Shown here one piece after another: positions 35,775 to 48,335 of a DNA stretch of 64,000 nucleotides. This stretch comes from Spongilla lacustris. Taxonomy: Eukaryota > Porifera > Demospongiae > Spongillida > Spongillidae. A program made the translations under genes and the position numbers. Positions within the stretch are counted from its first letter, which is position 1. Every line of letters begins with the position of its first letter. The DNA is taken from positions 29,539,128 through 29,603,127 of the forward strand of contig OX442415.1 of assembly GCA_949361645.1 (NCBI GenBank). The letters are read 5' to 3'. Under the pieces are notes generated by a model. It saw only the letters and a program-made list of their open reading frames with translations, was not told the origin of the DNA and did not search any database.

Positions 35775-36310
35775 GGATGATGAAGGCTGGTCCTCAACAC
35801 AGAGAGTATGTATTGCTAGCTGCTAGTATTTTGCGTGCCATGTGTACCTTTGGCGAACCCGTCTAGGTGTTGTGAGGTGCTTTGCTGACACCACACATGC
35901 ATGTGCTTTAGAGTGCTGTGGGGTGTATTTCATGTGTACCGTAGGTGACTCTGTTGTGTTTGATTTGACTGCAAAAATAGTTTTTTCATAAAACAGTTCC
36001 TATTAAAACTTGCCACATAGGCATGTGGCATTTTAAATCTACAACTAGGTGTCACCGTTCATCTGCCATTATGTGTACAGTGTATGTAGTGGTCCAATTT
36101 GGATCTTAAGGTTAATTGTCCTCAGTATCTGCTTGAAAATACCCACGAGCATTCCTGTACACTTATTGGTACGTGTATGTGTATAAGCCAAAAATTTAAT
36201 AGCACTTCTCTCTATTGTCACTTTGTCATACTGCCTTCCACAATCAGATTGGCTACAGGCCAACATTGTAGTTTTTTTCTTTATAAGTCTCGTCTCTTCG
36301 GAAGCCTGCA

Positions 36311-36415
36311 TGTTAGAGAAAGTGCGGATACTCCACCAAGAGGGACATGTCAGGTGGTCACTGAGGCCAGTTCTGCTGATGGCACCTCTCTACATTCTGC
36401 AGGCAGCCCATAACC
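36311..36415 (+). repeat. Diverged partial duplicate of the transposase 3' coding region
   Basis: It repeats sequence of 35200-35325: GAGAAAGTGCGG, CCACCAAGAGGGACA and TCACTGAGGCCAG, then GGCACCTCTCT. It has diverged and is not open as a gene. Confidence 0.75.
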
Positions 36416-36956
36416 TTCAGTAAACCCCATTTTCATTTGAGTTGCATGCAACATATTGTTGGCTTTGACTTGAGATCACAATGGGACAAGCTGAATTCAC
36501 TTTTAATCCCATGCAAGCACTCAATGGGTATTATACAGAAAACGTGAACTTTATGACCAGTAATGAGAAGTACGAGTTTGCTTTTAATAACCTTCCTTAC
36601 AAGACTGCAACTGGGCATGGATGTTGCACTGAATAAAGCAAAAACGTTCTGTACATAATTAAATAGCATACAATGCTTCTCTTGCCATAATGCCCTCCTT
36701 TGGCCTCCTCCTCCTCCCAGGCACGACACAGTCTGTCAGTGTGCTGGCTGCTTTGCATGAGTAGTGGGAGGGGCTGTCTTTTTCGTGGCGATCTGCATTC
36801 ATCAGTTTTTCCAAGGAGCATGGCGTTTTGGCACCTGAATGGTCACAACGTTGCACAATACTGGTAGTTTGGAGCTTTGTAGACTATATGATGCAATATT
36901 CAAATGGTGAATCCGCACTCCCGACCAATCAAAAAAAAAGAGCGCGAAAAAGAGAA

Positions 36957-38954
36957 ATGGCACGTCATATGGTAAAAGACACTATTGTTGAAATGCAAAA
37001 GAACCTGCAGTGTCCTATATGGTAACTGATGCCGATTACTCGTGGATTATTTTGATTTTGTATATTAAATTCATGTAGCTTGGAACTGCTCGTGGACCCG
37101 TACACAACGCGGTGTGGCCATGCGTTTTGCAGGTTTTGCAGGCATGCATGATGCGTAATCAGTGAGATATCGTCTATAATTGCAGAGTCTGCATATGCAC
37201 CGTTATATCCAGCTGCAAGCATGCAATGTGCCCTCTCTGCAAGCAGGCCGTGACGAAGCGGTATATATTATTATAAGGCCTAACCGTCAAATGGGCCAAG
37301 GGTATTTATGTTTAGGCCCATTTCAGTAGCCTCAACGAGAGTTCCAGGCTGGGTGAAATTGCAGAAGCGTTTAAGGCATTAGAATCAGCAGTGAAGAAAG
37401 ACATGAAGGAAGACGTTACTAGTACCTGTAAGCTTATCACTCCCTACGTGTATCACCCTAATTTTTGCCCACCACAGGTACACCAATTACCTGTGCATAC
37501 GACAGTCATGAAGCCACATGCATAGGCACACCAAGTATTAATCCAGTAGGCCACTATTTTAGGGATATGTGTGCTCCCCTCACCCCAATGGACCAACCCC
37601 CCCATGGACCCATCCCCACCCCCACCCTCATCCCCACTTTGTGTATGTGTGACTTTAATGTTATGAGGAGGCCACATGCACACTCACACTGTCTGTACAT
37701 GATTGTGGAATAAACTTTACATGGCAATGGAAAGGATGTTACTGTCGTCGAGGAGACACAATTTCATCTGAATAGCAAGTTACCGCAGGATGATCTACAT
37801 GTACTACAGCAGGAGGAGCAGATGTCTATGTCACAAGCCACACAGATACAAGCATATGCTTCACCACATCTATCTCTTGTTGGTTCAAGACTTACAGGGG
37901 CTCAACTGGTGAGCTAGCCATGTCATGTGATGTAATGTGTGCTTTATGTCATATGACCAGCCTGTTAATGCACACTTTTTCTGTTGATAGCAACAAGCAA
38001 AAATATTTGCTAAGAAGCATGGTGGTCGCATCGCTACTTGCTTCAATGGCAGGACCACCCACATTGTCGTTAATGTAGGTAAGTTGCCTGATATCGCACT
38101 GTTGAGCCATTTTAGGGTAATCACATGTAAGTGTGAACATTGCACATAACTTTGCTGTGATGCCTACAACATTATTGTATACCACTCAGATGAAAATGGC
38201 AGGTGCACTCGAACATTCAAGTACCTTCAGGGTATAGCGTCAGGTCGCTGGATCGTAGATTATCAGTGTGAGTCTTTCTCCCTTTGATGTATACGCCTTG
38301 TGAAATGTGTGTGCCTTGCTGTGTAGGGATCAAACATAGTCTAGAGAATGAGCGACAAGTGGCCCTTCCTGTGGTATGCTTGTATCATTTGTAATTTTTT
38401 TATTTTTGGTTTCTGGTCAGAACATGTACGAGGTGAGAGGGGACCACGTTTACAGTGTAAATGCACCTCAAAAGGCACGATTGAGTCTTGCTGGTGGGGT
38501 ATGTGGTGGAATAACTAGCTCATGTATTCACATGTATTATTTGATTTAGGAAGCAGGCCTGTTTGCGTGCATGAATTTTTTTGTTATGGAAGGGTGTAAT
38601 CCACTTTCGAAGGAGCAAATAACGAACCTCTTAGTATTGGCAGGAGGAAAAATAGTGTCAAAACCACAAGTATGCTAAAAACAACTGAGTAATAATACAA
38701 CTAACCATTAATAAATTTATTGCAATCTCAGTCATGTTTGGTAGTATGTGACACAACATCCCCATCAGAAGGGCTTGTGGATGCCACTGTTGTTGTTAGC
38801 AGTTGGGTGATGGATTCACTCTCAAATTATAAGTAAGTACTTTGCTCCGTCACATTTGACCTATGTTATGTGATCTCAGTTGTGTGTTTGTACATGTAAC
38901 GTGCTTCTTAACAGGTTGCTTTTGGTCAGCAAATATGGTGTGACTTCTGTTTAG
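36957..38954 (+). CDS. BRCA1-like: BRCA1-like RING + tandem BRCT protein, 12 exons, 356 aa
   Basis: Exons that join in frame with GT-AG sites: 36957-37021, 37079-37132, 37186-37260, 37327-37477, 37735-37908, 37991-38078, 38190-38267, 38327-38373, 38421-38498, 38550-38669, 38732-38832, 38915-38954. The product has a RING with all eight zinc ligands (C19, C22, C34, H36, C39, C42, C55, C58; CPICLELL, RCGHAFC, CPLCKQAVTKRSL). This matches BRCA1 rather than BARD1, and the helix after the RING also resembles BRCA1. Two BRCT repeats fill residues ~163-345. SRLTGAQL and RTFKYLQGIASGRWIV keep the Ser, Arg and Lys equivalent to human S1655, R1699 and K1702 of the phosphopeptide pocket; G1656 is replaced by Arg. 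Known BRCA1 pairs with BARD1 as an E3 ligase in homologous recombination. This protein is a fifth of the human length and lacks the large middle. The exon 5 acceptor (GGAAAG) is weak; CCGCAG at 37777 is an in-frame alternative. Confidence 0.85.
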
Positions 38955-39870
38955 TGAGACCACCAGCATTATAGTTTTGGAAACCCTATATGTTCAGAAC
39001 CGCCTCTTACTACTCTGCTAGTGTGCTGTATGTGTATGATGTGATTGATATTGATATTATCACTGGTGAAATGACTGGACTGGTCTAATTGTACTGTAGT
39101 TGCAGTGGTGATGTTCTCCATCTGCTGCTATGACATGGGTCTGGGAACGAAAGTGGTGCTACAACCACATTGACCCATCCCACACAATCACAAGTAACAT
39201 ACTATGATCTTCCAGGACACAACTATTATTTCAACACTCCCTAGGGCAACCAGCAATACCTGGGATCATGTCACAGCTGCATTTGCAGAAAGGTGCATGC
39301 AGCATAACATATATATTTGCAAATCAGCCCATACACCATGTAGGCATGTGTGGATTTTTACCCCTCCACAGATACATGTGCATGACATTTAGGTTTTATC
39401 ATGGTTGCATGCATGGGGCAAAAGTCTTGCCACAAAACAAAATTCATGACATTGGGCCTTTGTTACTAGTACAAACAAACAAAATTAAGATACCATCAGA
39501 GGTGTGGAGGGTTGCAGGTGTTGCACACACACAAACACACACACAACACAGCACATGTCTCAGCATATGAAGTGGGAAGCTAAAATCCCATTACAAACAT
39601 TGTTTTGTTCAGATTACACAGTGACAGAAACAAAGAAACACGAGTTCAATGACATCAAGTCTTATGAGCTTGGAGGTGATCCAAGCAATGGCAACATTCT
39701 ACCAACAGGCATCACGAATCACTGCGTCTTCATCCTGTCTAGTTCTTGCAGATCTATGTAGCCATCCTTTCTGAGTGCAGTGTTTTTTTAATTACTAATT
39801 ATTAATGGTAATCAGCAGAAGGGTGTGCTCATTCCACTGCTGTCTGCTGTAGGGACCGCTTCACAGTAGT
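38955..39870. other. Unassigned segment of element A with one possible exon
   Basis: Mostly non-coding. At ~39613 the acceptor TTGTTCAG precedes an open stretch reading DYTVTETKKHEFNDIKSYEL, then GGDPSNGNILPTGITNH, stopping at 39759. It is not recognised and has no clear partner exon. Confidence 0.35.
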
Positions 39871-39899
39871 TGTATACTGCATGTGGTTACTCCTCTGTC

Positions 39900-42800
39900 T
39901 TCTACACAGCTATATGCCATGCTACACAGCTATCAGCCATGCTCCACAGCTATATGCCATACTCCACAGCTATCTGCAATGCTCAACAGCTATCTGCCAT
40001 GCTCCACGGCTATCTGCCATACTCCACAGCTATCTGCCATACTCCACAGCTACCTGCCATGCTACACAGCTATCTGCCATACGAGCACATAGCTATCTGC
40101 CATGCTCCATAGCTATCTGCCATGCTCAACAGCTATCTGCCATACTCCACAAGCATTGATGCTACACTTGCAGCTATCTGCATTGATGCTCCACAGCTAT
40201 CTGCCATACTCCCATAGCTATCTGCCGTACAGTTATCTTCCATGCTCCATAGCTATCTGCCATACGAGCACACAGATATCTGCCATACTCCACAGCTATC
40301 TGCCATGCTCCACAGCTATCTGCCATGCTCCACAGCTATCTGCCCAGCTATCTGCCATGCTCCAAAGCTCGCTGCCATGCTCCACAGCTATCTGCTATAC
40401 TGCACAAGCCGCTATCTGCCATTTGATGTTCCACGGCTATCTGCCATGTTCCACAGCTATCTGCCATGTTCCACAGCTATCTGCCATGCGCCACAGCTAG
40501 CCATGCTCCATAGTTATCTGCCATATGAGCACACAGCTACTGTATCTGCCATGCTCCACAGCTATCTGCCATGCTCCACAGCTATCTGCCATGCTCCACA
40601 GCTATCTGCCATGTTCCAAAGCTATCTGCCATGCGCCACAGCTAGCCATGCTCCATAGTTATCTGCCATATGAGCACACAGCTACTGTATCTACCATGCT
40701 CCACAGCTATCTGCCATGCTCCATAGCTATCTGCCATACAGCTATCTCCCATGCTCCATAGCTATCTGCCATACGAGCACACAGCTGCCATCCACTACAG
40801 TGTATCTGCAATGCTTCACAGCTATCTCCCATGTGCCATAGCTTTCTGCAATTCTCCATAGCTATCTGCCATACAAGCACATTAGCACACAGCTATCTGC
40901 CATACAAGCACATTAGCACACAGCTATTCACAGCTATCTGCCATGCTCCACAGCTATCTGCTATACTCAACAGCTATCTGCTATACTCCACAGCTATCTG
41001 CCATGCTCCATAGCTATCTGCCATGCTCCACAGCTATCTGCCATGCTCCACAGCTATCTGCCATACTCCACAGCTATCTGACATGCTCCATAACTATCTG
41101 CCATGCTCCACAGCTATCTGACATGCTCCACAGCTATCTGCCATCTGCCATGCTCCACAGCTAACTGCCATACAAGCACACAGCTATCTGCCATACAAGC
41201 ACACAGCTATCTGTCATGCTCCACGGCTATCTGCCATGCTCAACAGCTATCTGCCATACTCTACAAGCAGCTATCTGCCATTGATGCTACACATGTAGCA
41301 ATCTGCCATGCTCCACAGCTATCTGCCATGCTCCACAGCTATCTGCCATGTTCCACAGCTATCTGCCATGCGCCACAGATAGCCATGCTCCATAGTTATC
41401 TGCCATACGAGCACACAGCTACTGTATCTGCCATGCTCCACAGCTATCGGCCATGCTCCATAGCTATCTGCCATACAGCTATCTCCCATGCTCCATAGCT
41501 ATCTGCCATACGAGCACACAGCTATCTGCCATCCACAACTACAGTGTATCTGCAATGCTTCACAGCTATCTCCCATGTGCCATAGCTATCTGCAATTCTC
41601 CATAGCTATCTGCCATACAATCACATTAGCACACAGCTATCTGCCATACTTCACAGCTATCTGCCATGCTCAACAGCTATCTGCCATGCTTCACAGCTAT
41701 CTCCCATATGCCATAGCTATCTGCCATACTCCATAGCTATCTGCCGTACCAGCACACAGCTATCTGCAATACTCCATAGCTATCTGCCATACAAGCACAC
41801 AGCTATCTGCCATACTTCACAGCTATGTGCCATGCTCCATAGCTATCTGCCATGATCCACCGCTATCTGCCATGCTCTGCCATATGAGCACACAGCTATC
41901 TGCCATGCTCCATAGCTATCTGCCATGCTCCATAGCTATCTGCCATGCTCCACAGCTATCTGCCATGCTCCACAGCTATTTGCCATGCTCCACAGCTATC
42001 TGCCATGCTCCACAGCTATCTGCCATGCTCAACAGCTATCTGCCATACTCTACAAGCAGCTATCTGCCATTGATGTTACACATGCAGCAATCTGCCATGC
42101 TCCACAGCTATCTGCCATGTTCCACAGCTATCTGCCATGCGCCACAGCTAGCCATGCTCCATAGTTATCTGCCATATGAGCACACAGCTACTGTATCTGC
42201 CATGCTCCACAGCTATCGGCCATGCTCCATAGCTATCTGCCATACAGCTATCTCCCATGCTCCATAGCTATCTGCCATACAGCTATCTCCCATGCTCCAT
42301 AGCAATCTGCCATACGAACACACAGCTATCTGCTATCCACAACTACAGTGTATCTGCAATGCTTCACAGCTATCTCCCATGTGCCATAGCTATCTGCAAT
42401 TCTCCATAGCTATCTGCCATACAAGCACATTAGCACACAGCTATCTGCCATACTTCACAGCTATCTGCCATGCTCAACAGCTATCTGCCATGCTTCACAG
42501 CTATCTCCCATGTGCCATAGCTATCTGCCATACTCCATAGCTATCTGCCATACCAGCACACAGCTATCTGCAATACTCCATAGCTATCTGCCATACAAGC
42601 ACACAGCTATCTGCCATACTTCACAGCTATGTGCCATGCTCCATAGCTATCTGCCATGTTCCATAGCTATCTGCCATGCTCTGCCATACGAGCACACAGC
42701 TATCTGCCATGCTCCACAGCAATCTGCCATGCTCCACAGCTATCTGCCATGCTCCACAGCTACTTCACAGCTATCTGCCATGCTCCACTGCAGCTATCTG

Positions 42801-45800
42801 CCATGCTCCACAGCTATCTGCCATACTTCACAGCTATCTGCCATGCTCCACAGCTATCTGCCTGCTACACAGCTATCTGCCATACTCCACAGCTATCTGT
42901 GATCCTCCATAGCTATCTGCCATGCTCCACAGCAATCTGCCATGCTCCACAGCTATCTGCCATGCTCCACAGCTACTTCACAGCTATCTGCCATGCTCCA
43001 CTGCAGCTATCTGCCATGCTCCACAGCTATCTGCCATACTTCACAGCTATCTGCCATGCTCCACAGCTATCTGCCTGCTACACAGCTATCTGCCATACTC
43101 CACAGCTATCTGTGATCCTCCATAGCTATCTGCCATACAGCTATCTGCCATGCTCCATAGCTATCTACCGTGCTCCATAGCTATCTGCCATACGAGCACA
43201 CAGCTATCTGCCATGCTCCACAGCTATCTGCCTGCTACACAGCTATCTGCCATACTGCACAGCTATCTGTGATCCTCCATAGCTATCTGCCATACAGCTA
43301 TCTGCCATGCTCCACAGCTATCTGCCATGTTCCACAGCTAGCCATGCTCCATAGTTATCTGCCATATGAGCACATGCGCACAGCTACTGTATCTGCCATG
43401 CTCCACAGCTATCGGCCATGCTCCATAGCTATCTGCCATACAGCTATCTCCCATGCTCCATAGCTATCTGCCATACAGCTATCTCCCATGCTCCATAGCT
43501 ATCTGCCATACGAACACACAGCTATCTGCCATCCACAACTACAGTGTATCTGCAATGCTTCACAGCTATCTCCCATGTGCCATAGCTATCTGCAATTCTC
43601 CATAGCTATCTGCCGTAAAAGCACATCAGCACACAGCTATCTGCCATACTTCACAGCTATCTGCCATGCTCAACAGCTATCTGCCATGCTTCACAGCTAT
43701 CTCCCATGTGCCATAGCTATCTGCCATACTCCATAGCTATCTGCCATACCAGCACACAGCTATCTGCAATACTCCATAGCTATCTGCCATACAAGCACAC
43801 AGCTATCTGCCATACTTCACAGCTATGTGCCATGCTCCATAGCTATCTGCCATGATCCACCGCTATCTGCCATGCTCTGCCATACGAGCACACAGCTATC
43901 TGCCATGCTCCACAGCGATCTGCCATGCTCCACAGCTATCTGCCATGCTCCACAGCTACTTCACAGCTATCTGCCATGCTCCACTGCAGCTATCTGCCAT
44001 GCTCCACAGCTATCTACCATACTTCACAGCTATCTGCCCTGCTCCACAGCTATCCGCCTGCTACACAGCTATCTGCCCTACTCCACAGCTATCTGTGATC
44101 CTCCATAGCTATCTGCCATACAGCTATCTGCCATGTTCCATAGCTATCTGCCATACGAGCACACAGCTATCTGCCATGATCCACAGCTACAGTGTATCTG
44201 CCATACTCCACAGCTATCTGCCATGCTCCACAGCTATCTGACATGCTCCACAGCTATCTGCCATGCTCCACAGCTATCTGCCATGCTCCACAGCTATCTG
44301 CCATACAAGCACACAGCTATCTGCCATACAAGCACACAGCTATTTGCCATACAAGCACACAGCTATCTGCCATGCTCCACGGCTATCTGCCATGCTCAAC
44401 AGCTATCTGCCATACTCTACAAGCAGCTATCTGCCATTGATGCTACACATGTAGCAATCTGCCATGCTCCACAGCTATCTGCCATGCTCCACAGCTATCT
44501 GCCATGTTCCACAGCTATCTGCCATGCGCCACAGATAGCCATGCTCCATAGTTATCTGCCATATGAGCACACAGCTACTGTATCTGCCATGCTCCACAGC
44601 TATCTACCGTGCTCCATAGCTATCTGCCATACGAGCACACAGCTATCTGCCATGATCCACAGCTACAGTGTATCTGCCATACTCCACAGCTATCTGCCAT
44701 GCTCCACAGCTATCTGACATGCTCCACAGCTATCTGCCATGCTCCACAGCTATCTGCCATGCTCCACAGCTATCTGCCATACAAGCACACAGCTATCTGC
44801 CATACAAGCACACAGCTATCTGCCATACAAGCACACAGCTATTTGCCATACAAGCACACAGCTATCTGCCATGCTCCACGGCTATCTGCCATGCTCAACA
44901 GCTATCTGCCATACTCTACAAGCAGCTATCTGCCATTGATGCTACACATGCAGCAATCTGCCATGCTCCACAGCTATCTTACATGCTCCACAGCTATCTG
45001 CCATGCTCCACAGCTATCTGCCATGTTCCACAGCTATCTGCCATGCGCCACAGCTAGCCATGCTCCATAGTTATCTGCCATACGAGCACACAGCTACTGT
45101 ATCTGCCATGCTCCACAGCTATCTGCCATGCTCAATAGCTATCTGCCATGCTTCACAGCTATCTCCCATGTGCCATAGCTATCTGCCATACTCCATAGCT
45201 ATCTGCCATACCAGCGCACAGCTATCTGCAATACTCCATAGCTATCTGCCATACAAGCACACAGCTATCTGCCATACTTCACAGCTATGTGCCATGCTCC
45301 ATAGCTATCTGCCATGTTCCACCGCTATCTGCCATGCTCTGCCATACGAGCACACAGCTATCTGCCATGCTCCACAGCTATCTGCCATGCTCCACAGCTA
45401 TCTGCCATGCTCCACAGCTATCTGCCATGCTCCACAGCTATTGCCATGCTCCACAGCTATCTGACATGCTCCACAGCTATCTGCCATGCTCCACAGCTAC
45501 TTCACAGCTATCTGCCATGCTCCACTGCAGCTATCTGCCATGCTCCACAGCTATCTGCCATACTTCACAGCTATCTGCCATGCTCCACAGCTATCTGCCT
45601 GCTACACAGCTATCTGCCCTACTCCACAGCTATCTGTGATCCTCCATAGCTATCGGCCATACAGCTATCTGCCATGCTCCACAGCTATCTACCGTGCTCC
45701 ATAGCTATCTGCCATACGAGCACACAGCTATCTGCCATGATCCACAGCTACAGTGTATCTGCCATACTCCACAGCTATCTGCCATGCTCCACAGCTATCT

Positions 45801-46955
45801 GACATGCTCCACAGCTATCTGCCATGCTCCACATCTATCTGCCATTCTCCATAGCTATCTGTGATACGAGCACACAGCTATCTGCCATACTTCACAGCTA
45901 TCTGCCATGCTCCAAGCTATCTGCCATGCTTCACAGCTATCTGCCATGCTCAACAGCTATCTGCTATACTCCACAGCTATTTGCCATACGAGCACATAGC
46001 TATCTGCCATGCTCCACGGCTATCTGCCATGTTCCACAGCTATCTGCCATGTTCCACAGCTATCTGCCATACTCCACAGCTAACTGCCATGATCCACAGC
46101 TATCTGCCATGATCCACAGCTATCTGCCATGATCCACAGCTATCTGCCATGCTCCACAGCTATCTGACATGCTCCACAGCTATCTGCCATGCTCCACATC
46201 TATCTGCCATTCTCCATAGCTATCTGTGATACGAGCACACAGCTATCTGCCATACTTCACAGCTATCTGCCATGCTCCAAGCTATCTGCCATGCTTCACA
46301 GCTATCTGCCATGCTCAACAGCTATCTGCTATACTCCACAGCTATTTGCCATACGAGCACATAGCTATCTGCCATGCTCCACGGCTATCTGCCATGTTCC
46401 ACAGCTATCTGCCATGTTCCACAGCTATCTGCCATACTCCACAGCTAACTGCCATGATCCACAGCTAACTGCCATGATCCACAGCTATCTGCCATGATCC
46501 ACAGCTATCTGCCATGATCCACAGCTATATGCCATACGAGCACACAGCTATCTGCCATGCTCCACAGCTATCTGCCATGCTTCACAGCTATCTGCCATGC
46601 TCCACAGCTATATGCCATGCTCCACAGCTATACGCAATGCTCCACAGCTATATGCCATACGAGCACACAGCTATCTGCCATGCTCCATAGCTATCTGCCA
46701 TGCTCCACAGCTATCTGCCATGCTCCACAGCTATCTGCCATGCGTCACAGCTATCTGCCATGCTCCACAGCTATATGCCATGCTCCACAGCTATATGCCA
46801 TACGAGCACACAGCTATCTGCCATGCTCCATAGCTATCTGCCATACGAGCACACAGCTATCTGCCATGCTTTACAGCTATCCACAGCTATCTGCCATGCT
46901 CCACAGCTGTCTGCACCACCCCACAGCTATCTGCCATGCTCCACATGTTCACTGA
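39900..46955. repeat. 7-kb satellite with a 20-bp unit inside element A
   Basis: The basic unit is CATGCTCCACAGCTATCTGC with variants (CTCCATAG, ATACTCCACAG, ATACGAGCACACAG, ATACAAGCACACAG, CTTCACAG). Variant units recur in the same order in blocks several hundred bases long, for example the ACAGCTACTGTATCTGCCAT block at 40530, 40680, 41415, 42185, 43380, 44573 and 45092. That indicates higher-order repeats. No stop occurs in any plus-strand frame of the unit, and since 20 is not a multiple of three all frames read the same cyclic 20-residue peptide. I treat the long open frames as artefacts. Confidence 0.95.
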
Positions 46956-47179
46956 CACTGCGGGCAGTTTAGCTTACGAAAGAAAACTTCTACAGCTCCC
47001 AATCTCCACCACCCATTCATCCGAGCATTCATCTTAGATATATATCATCGTTTTCGCACTGGGCCGTTCGAAATCGTCCGTGGAATTAAAGAGGCGAGGT
47101 GCACCCGCCAAAAGGTCCGCCTTACAAAAAAGGTCTGGGAACTGTAAATAGCAATTAACTAACCAATTGCTGCATTAAA

Positions 47180-47659
47180 TCACGTGAGTATTCCTCAAAC
47201 TACTGTATGCCCCAGCCCACGGGATCTAGTTGAATATTCATGTGCTCCGGGGTATGGAAGCAGTTTCATCCTCATATAAAGGCGCGATTCGAGCGGGAAA
47301 CATGCGCTTACTTTGAAAAGCTGTATCTCCGTAACGGATTACATAAAAATTAACGAACAGAACGAATCGATAGGTATAGGACCTCTGTACCTACAAACCG
47401 AATTTGAAGCGATTTGATTACTCCTATCTAAAGTTATGGCGGGTTTGAACCCGGTGGGGTATCGAACGTTGCAATACAGGTGTGGAGCAAGTGCAAGACT
47501 TCAAAATGTAATTTGTCATAGAGAAATGGTGTAGTATGAACTGTTGAAAATAGGAAGTCGATAGCGTTCAGCGTTCGGAAGATATAGCGATTCAAACAAG
47601 AAGCATTTTTATTATATTATAGTGTTATAAAAGTCGGACATTTTCGCGGAAACTGTCCC
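47180..47659 (-). repeat. Right TIR of element A
   Basis: Inverted copy of 31829-32310. It begins internally near ATCACGTGAGTATTCC and ends CATTTTCGCGGAAACTGTCCC minus its last base at 47659. Confidence 0.9.
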
Positions 47660-48335
47660 ATATATATATATGGGACAGTTTCCGAGAAAATGATACTTCG
47701 CATATATAAATATAAAGTTATAAAAATGCCTCGCGTTTGAATCGCTATAACTCCCGAACGATAAACGATATTAACTTCCTATTTTCAACACTTCATACTA
47801 CACCATTGCTCTATAGTAAAATACATTTTGGGGCCTTGCACTTGCTCCGTGCCAGTATTGCAACGTTCGATACCCCACCGGGTTCTAACCCACCATAACT
47901 TTAGGTAGGAGTAATCAATTCGCTTCAAATTCGGTTTGTAGGTAGAGAGGTCATATACCTATCGATTTGTTCTGTTCGTTAATTTTTATGTCATCCGTTA
48001 CGGAGATACAGCGGCGCAAAGTTGGTACACGTTTCCCGCTCGAATTGCGCCGTTGTACGTGCGTGAACCGCTTCCATACCAAATTACATGAATATGCAAC
48101 TACTTCCTGTGGGCTGAGACTTGGATAACTTATAGCCACACCTATGTATACTGCGCTAGCTAGCTAGCTGGGTAAGTATTTAATCTATCGCCCCTGTCAC
48201 AGTTGATATTCGTTATTATCTGTGTAGATAAACGATATGCATAGCGACGTCCACTGAAGACAAGCTCGTAAGAGGTTCAATCGGCGGACGAGTTCGAGCC
48301 GGTACGGTTACGACGAGATATTCAAGATACTTTCG

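Larger units (their letters stand above)
31829..47659 (+). mobile_element. Element A: 15.8 kb DNA transposon with ~480-bp TIRs
   Basis: The left end begins GGGACAGTTTCCGCGAAAAT and continues GTCCGACTTTTATAACATTA. The right end is the reverse complement of the same sequence. The inverted repeats run to about 32310 on the left and 47180 on the right, differing by scattered substitutions. ATAT flanks both ends (31825-31828 and 47660-47663), consistent with a 4-bp target duplication within AT-rich DNA. Content on the plus strand: a 928-aa transposase-like gene, a BRCA1-like gene, an unassigned segment with one possible exon, and a 7-kb satellite. The two TIRs share the GTCCGACTTTTATAACATTA-type subterminal sequence, which the TIRs of element B lack. 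That argues they belong to one element rather than to two chance insertions. Confidence 0.82.

Noticed and set aside
37478..37713. Additional exon of the BRCA1-like gene (Pro-rich frame)
   Set aside because: Using the donor at 37478 lets exon 4 join exon 5 in phase 0; including this stretch creates a stop or a phase conflict at the next exon.
39900..46955. Possible CRISPR-like array
   Set aside because: The 20-bp units are contiguous, without unique spacers of fixed length, and the genome is eukaryotic.
39870..46972. Many open frames of 60-194 codons
   Set aside because: The 20-bp satellite unit lacks stops in the plus frames; no start context, codon bias or domain supports a protein.
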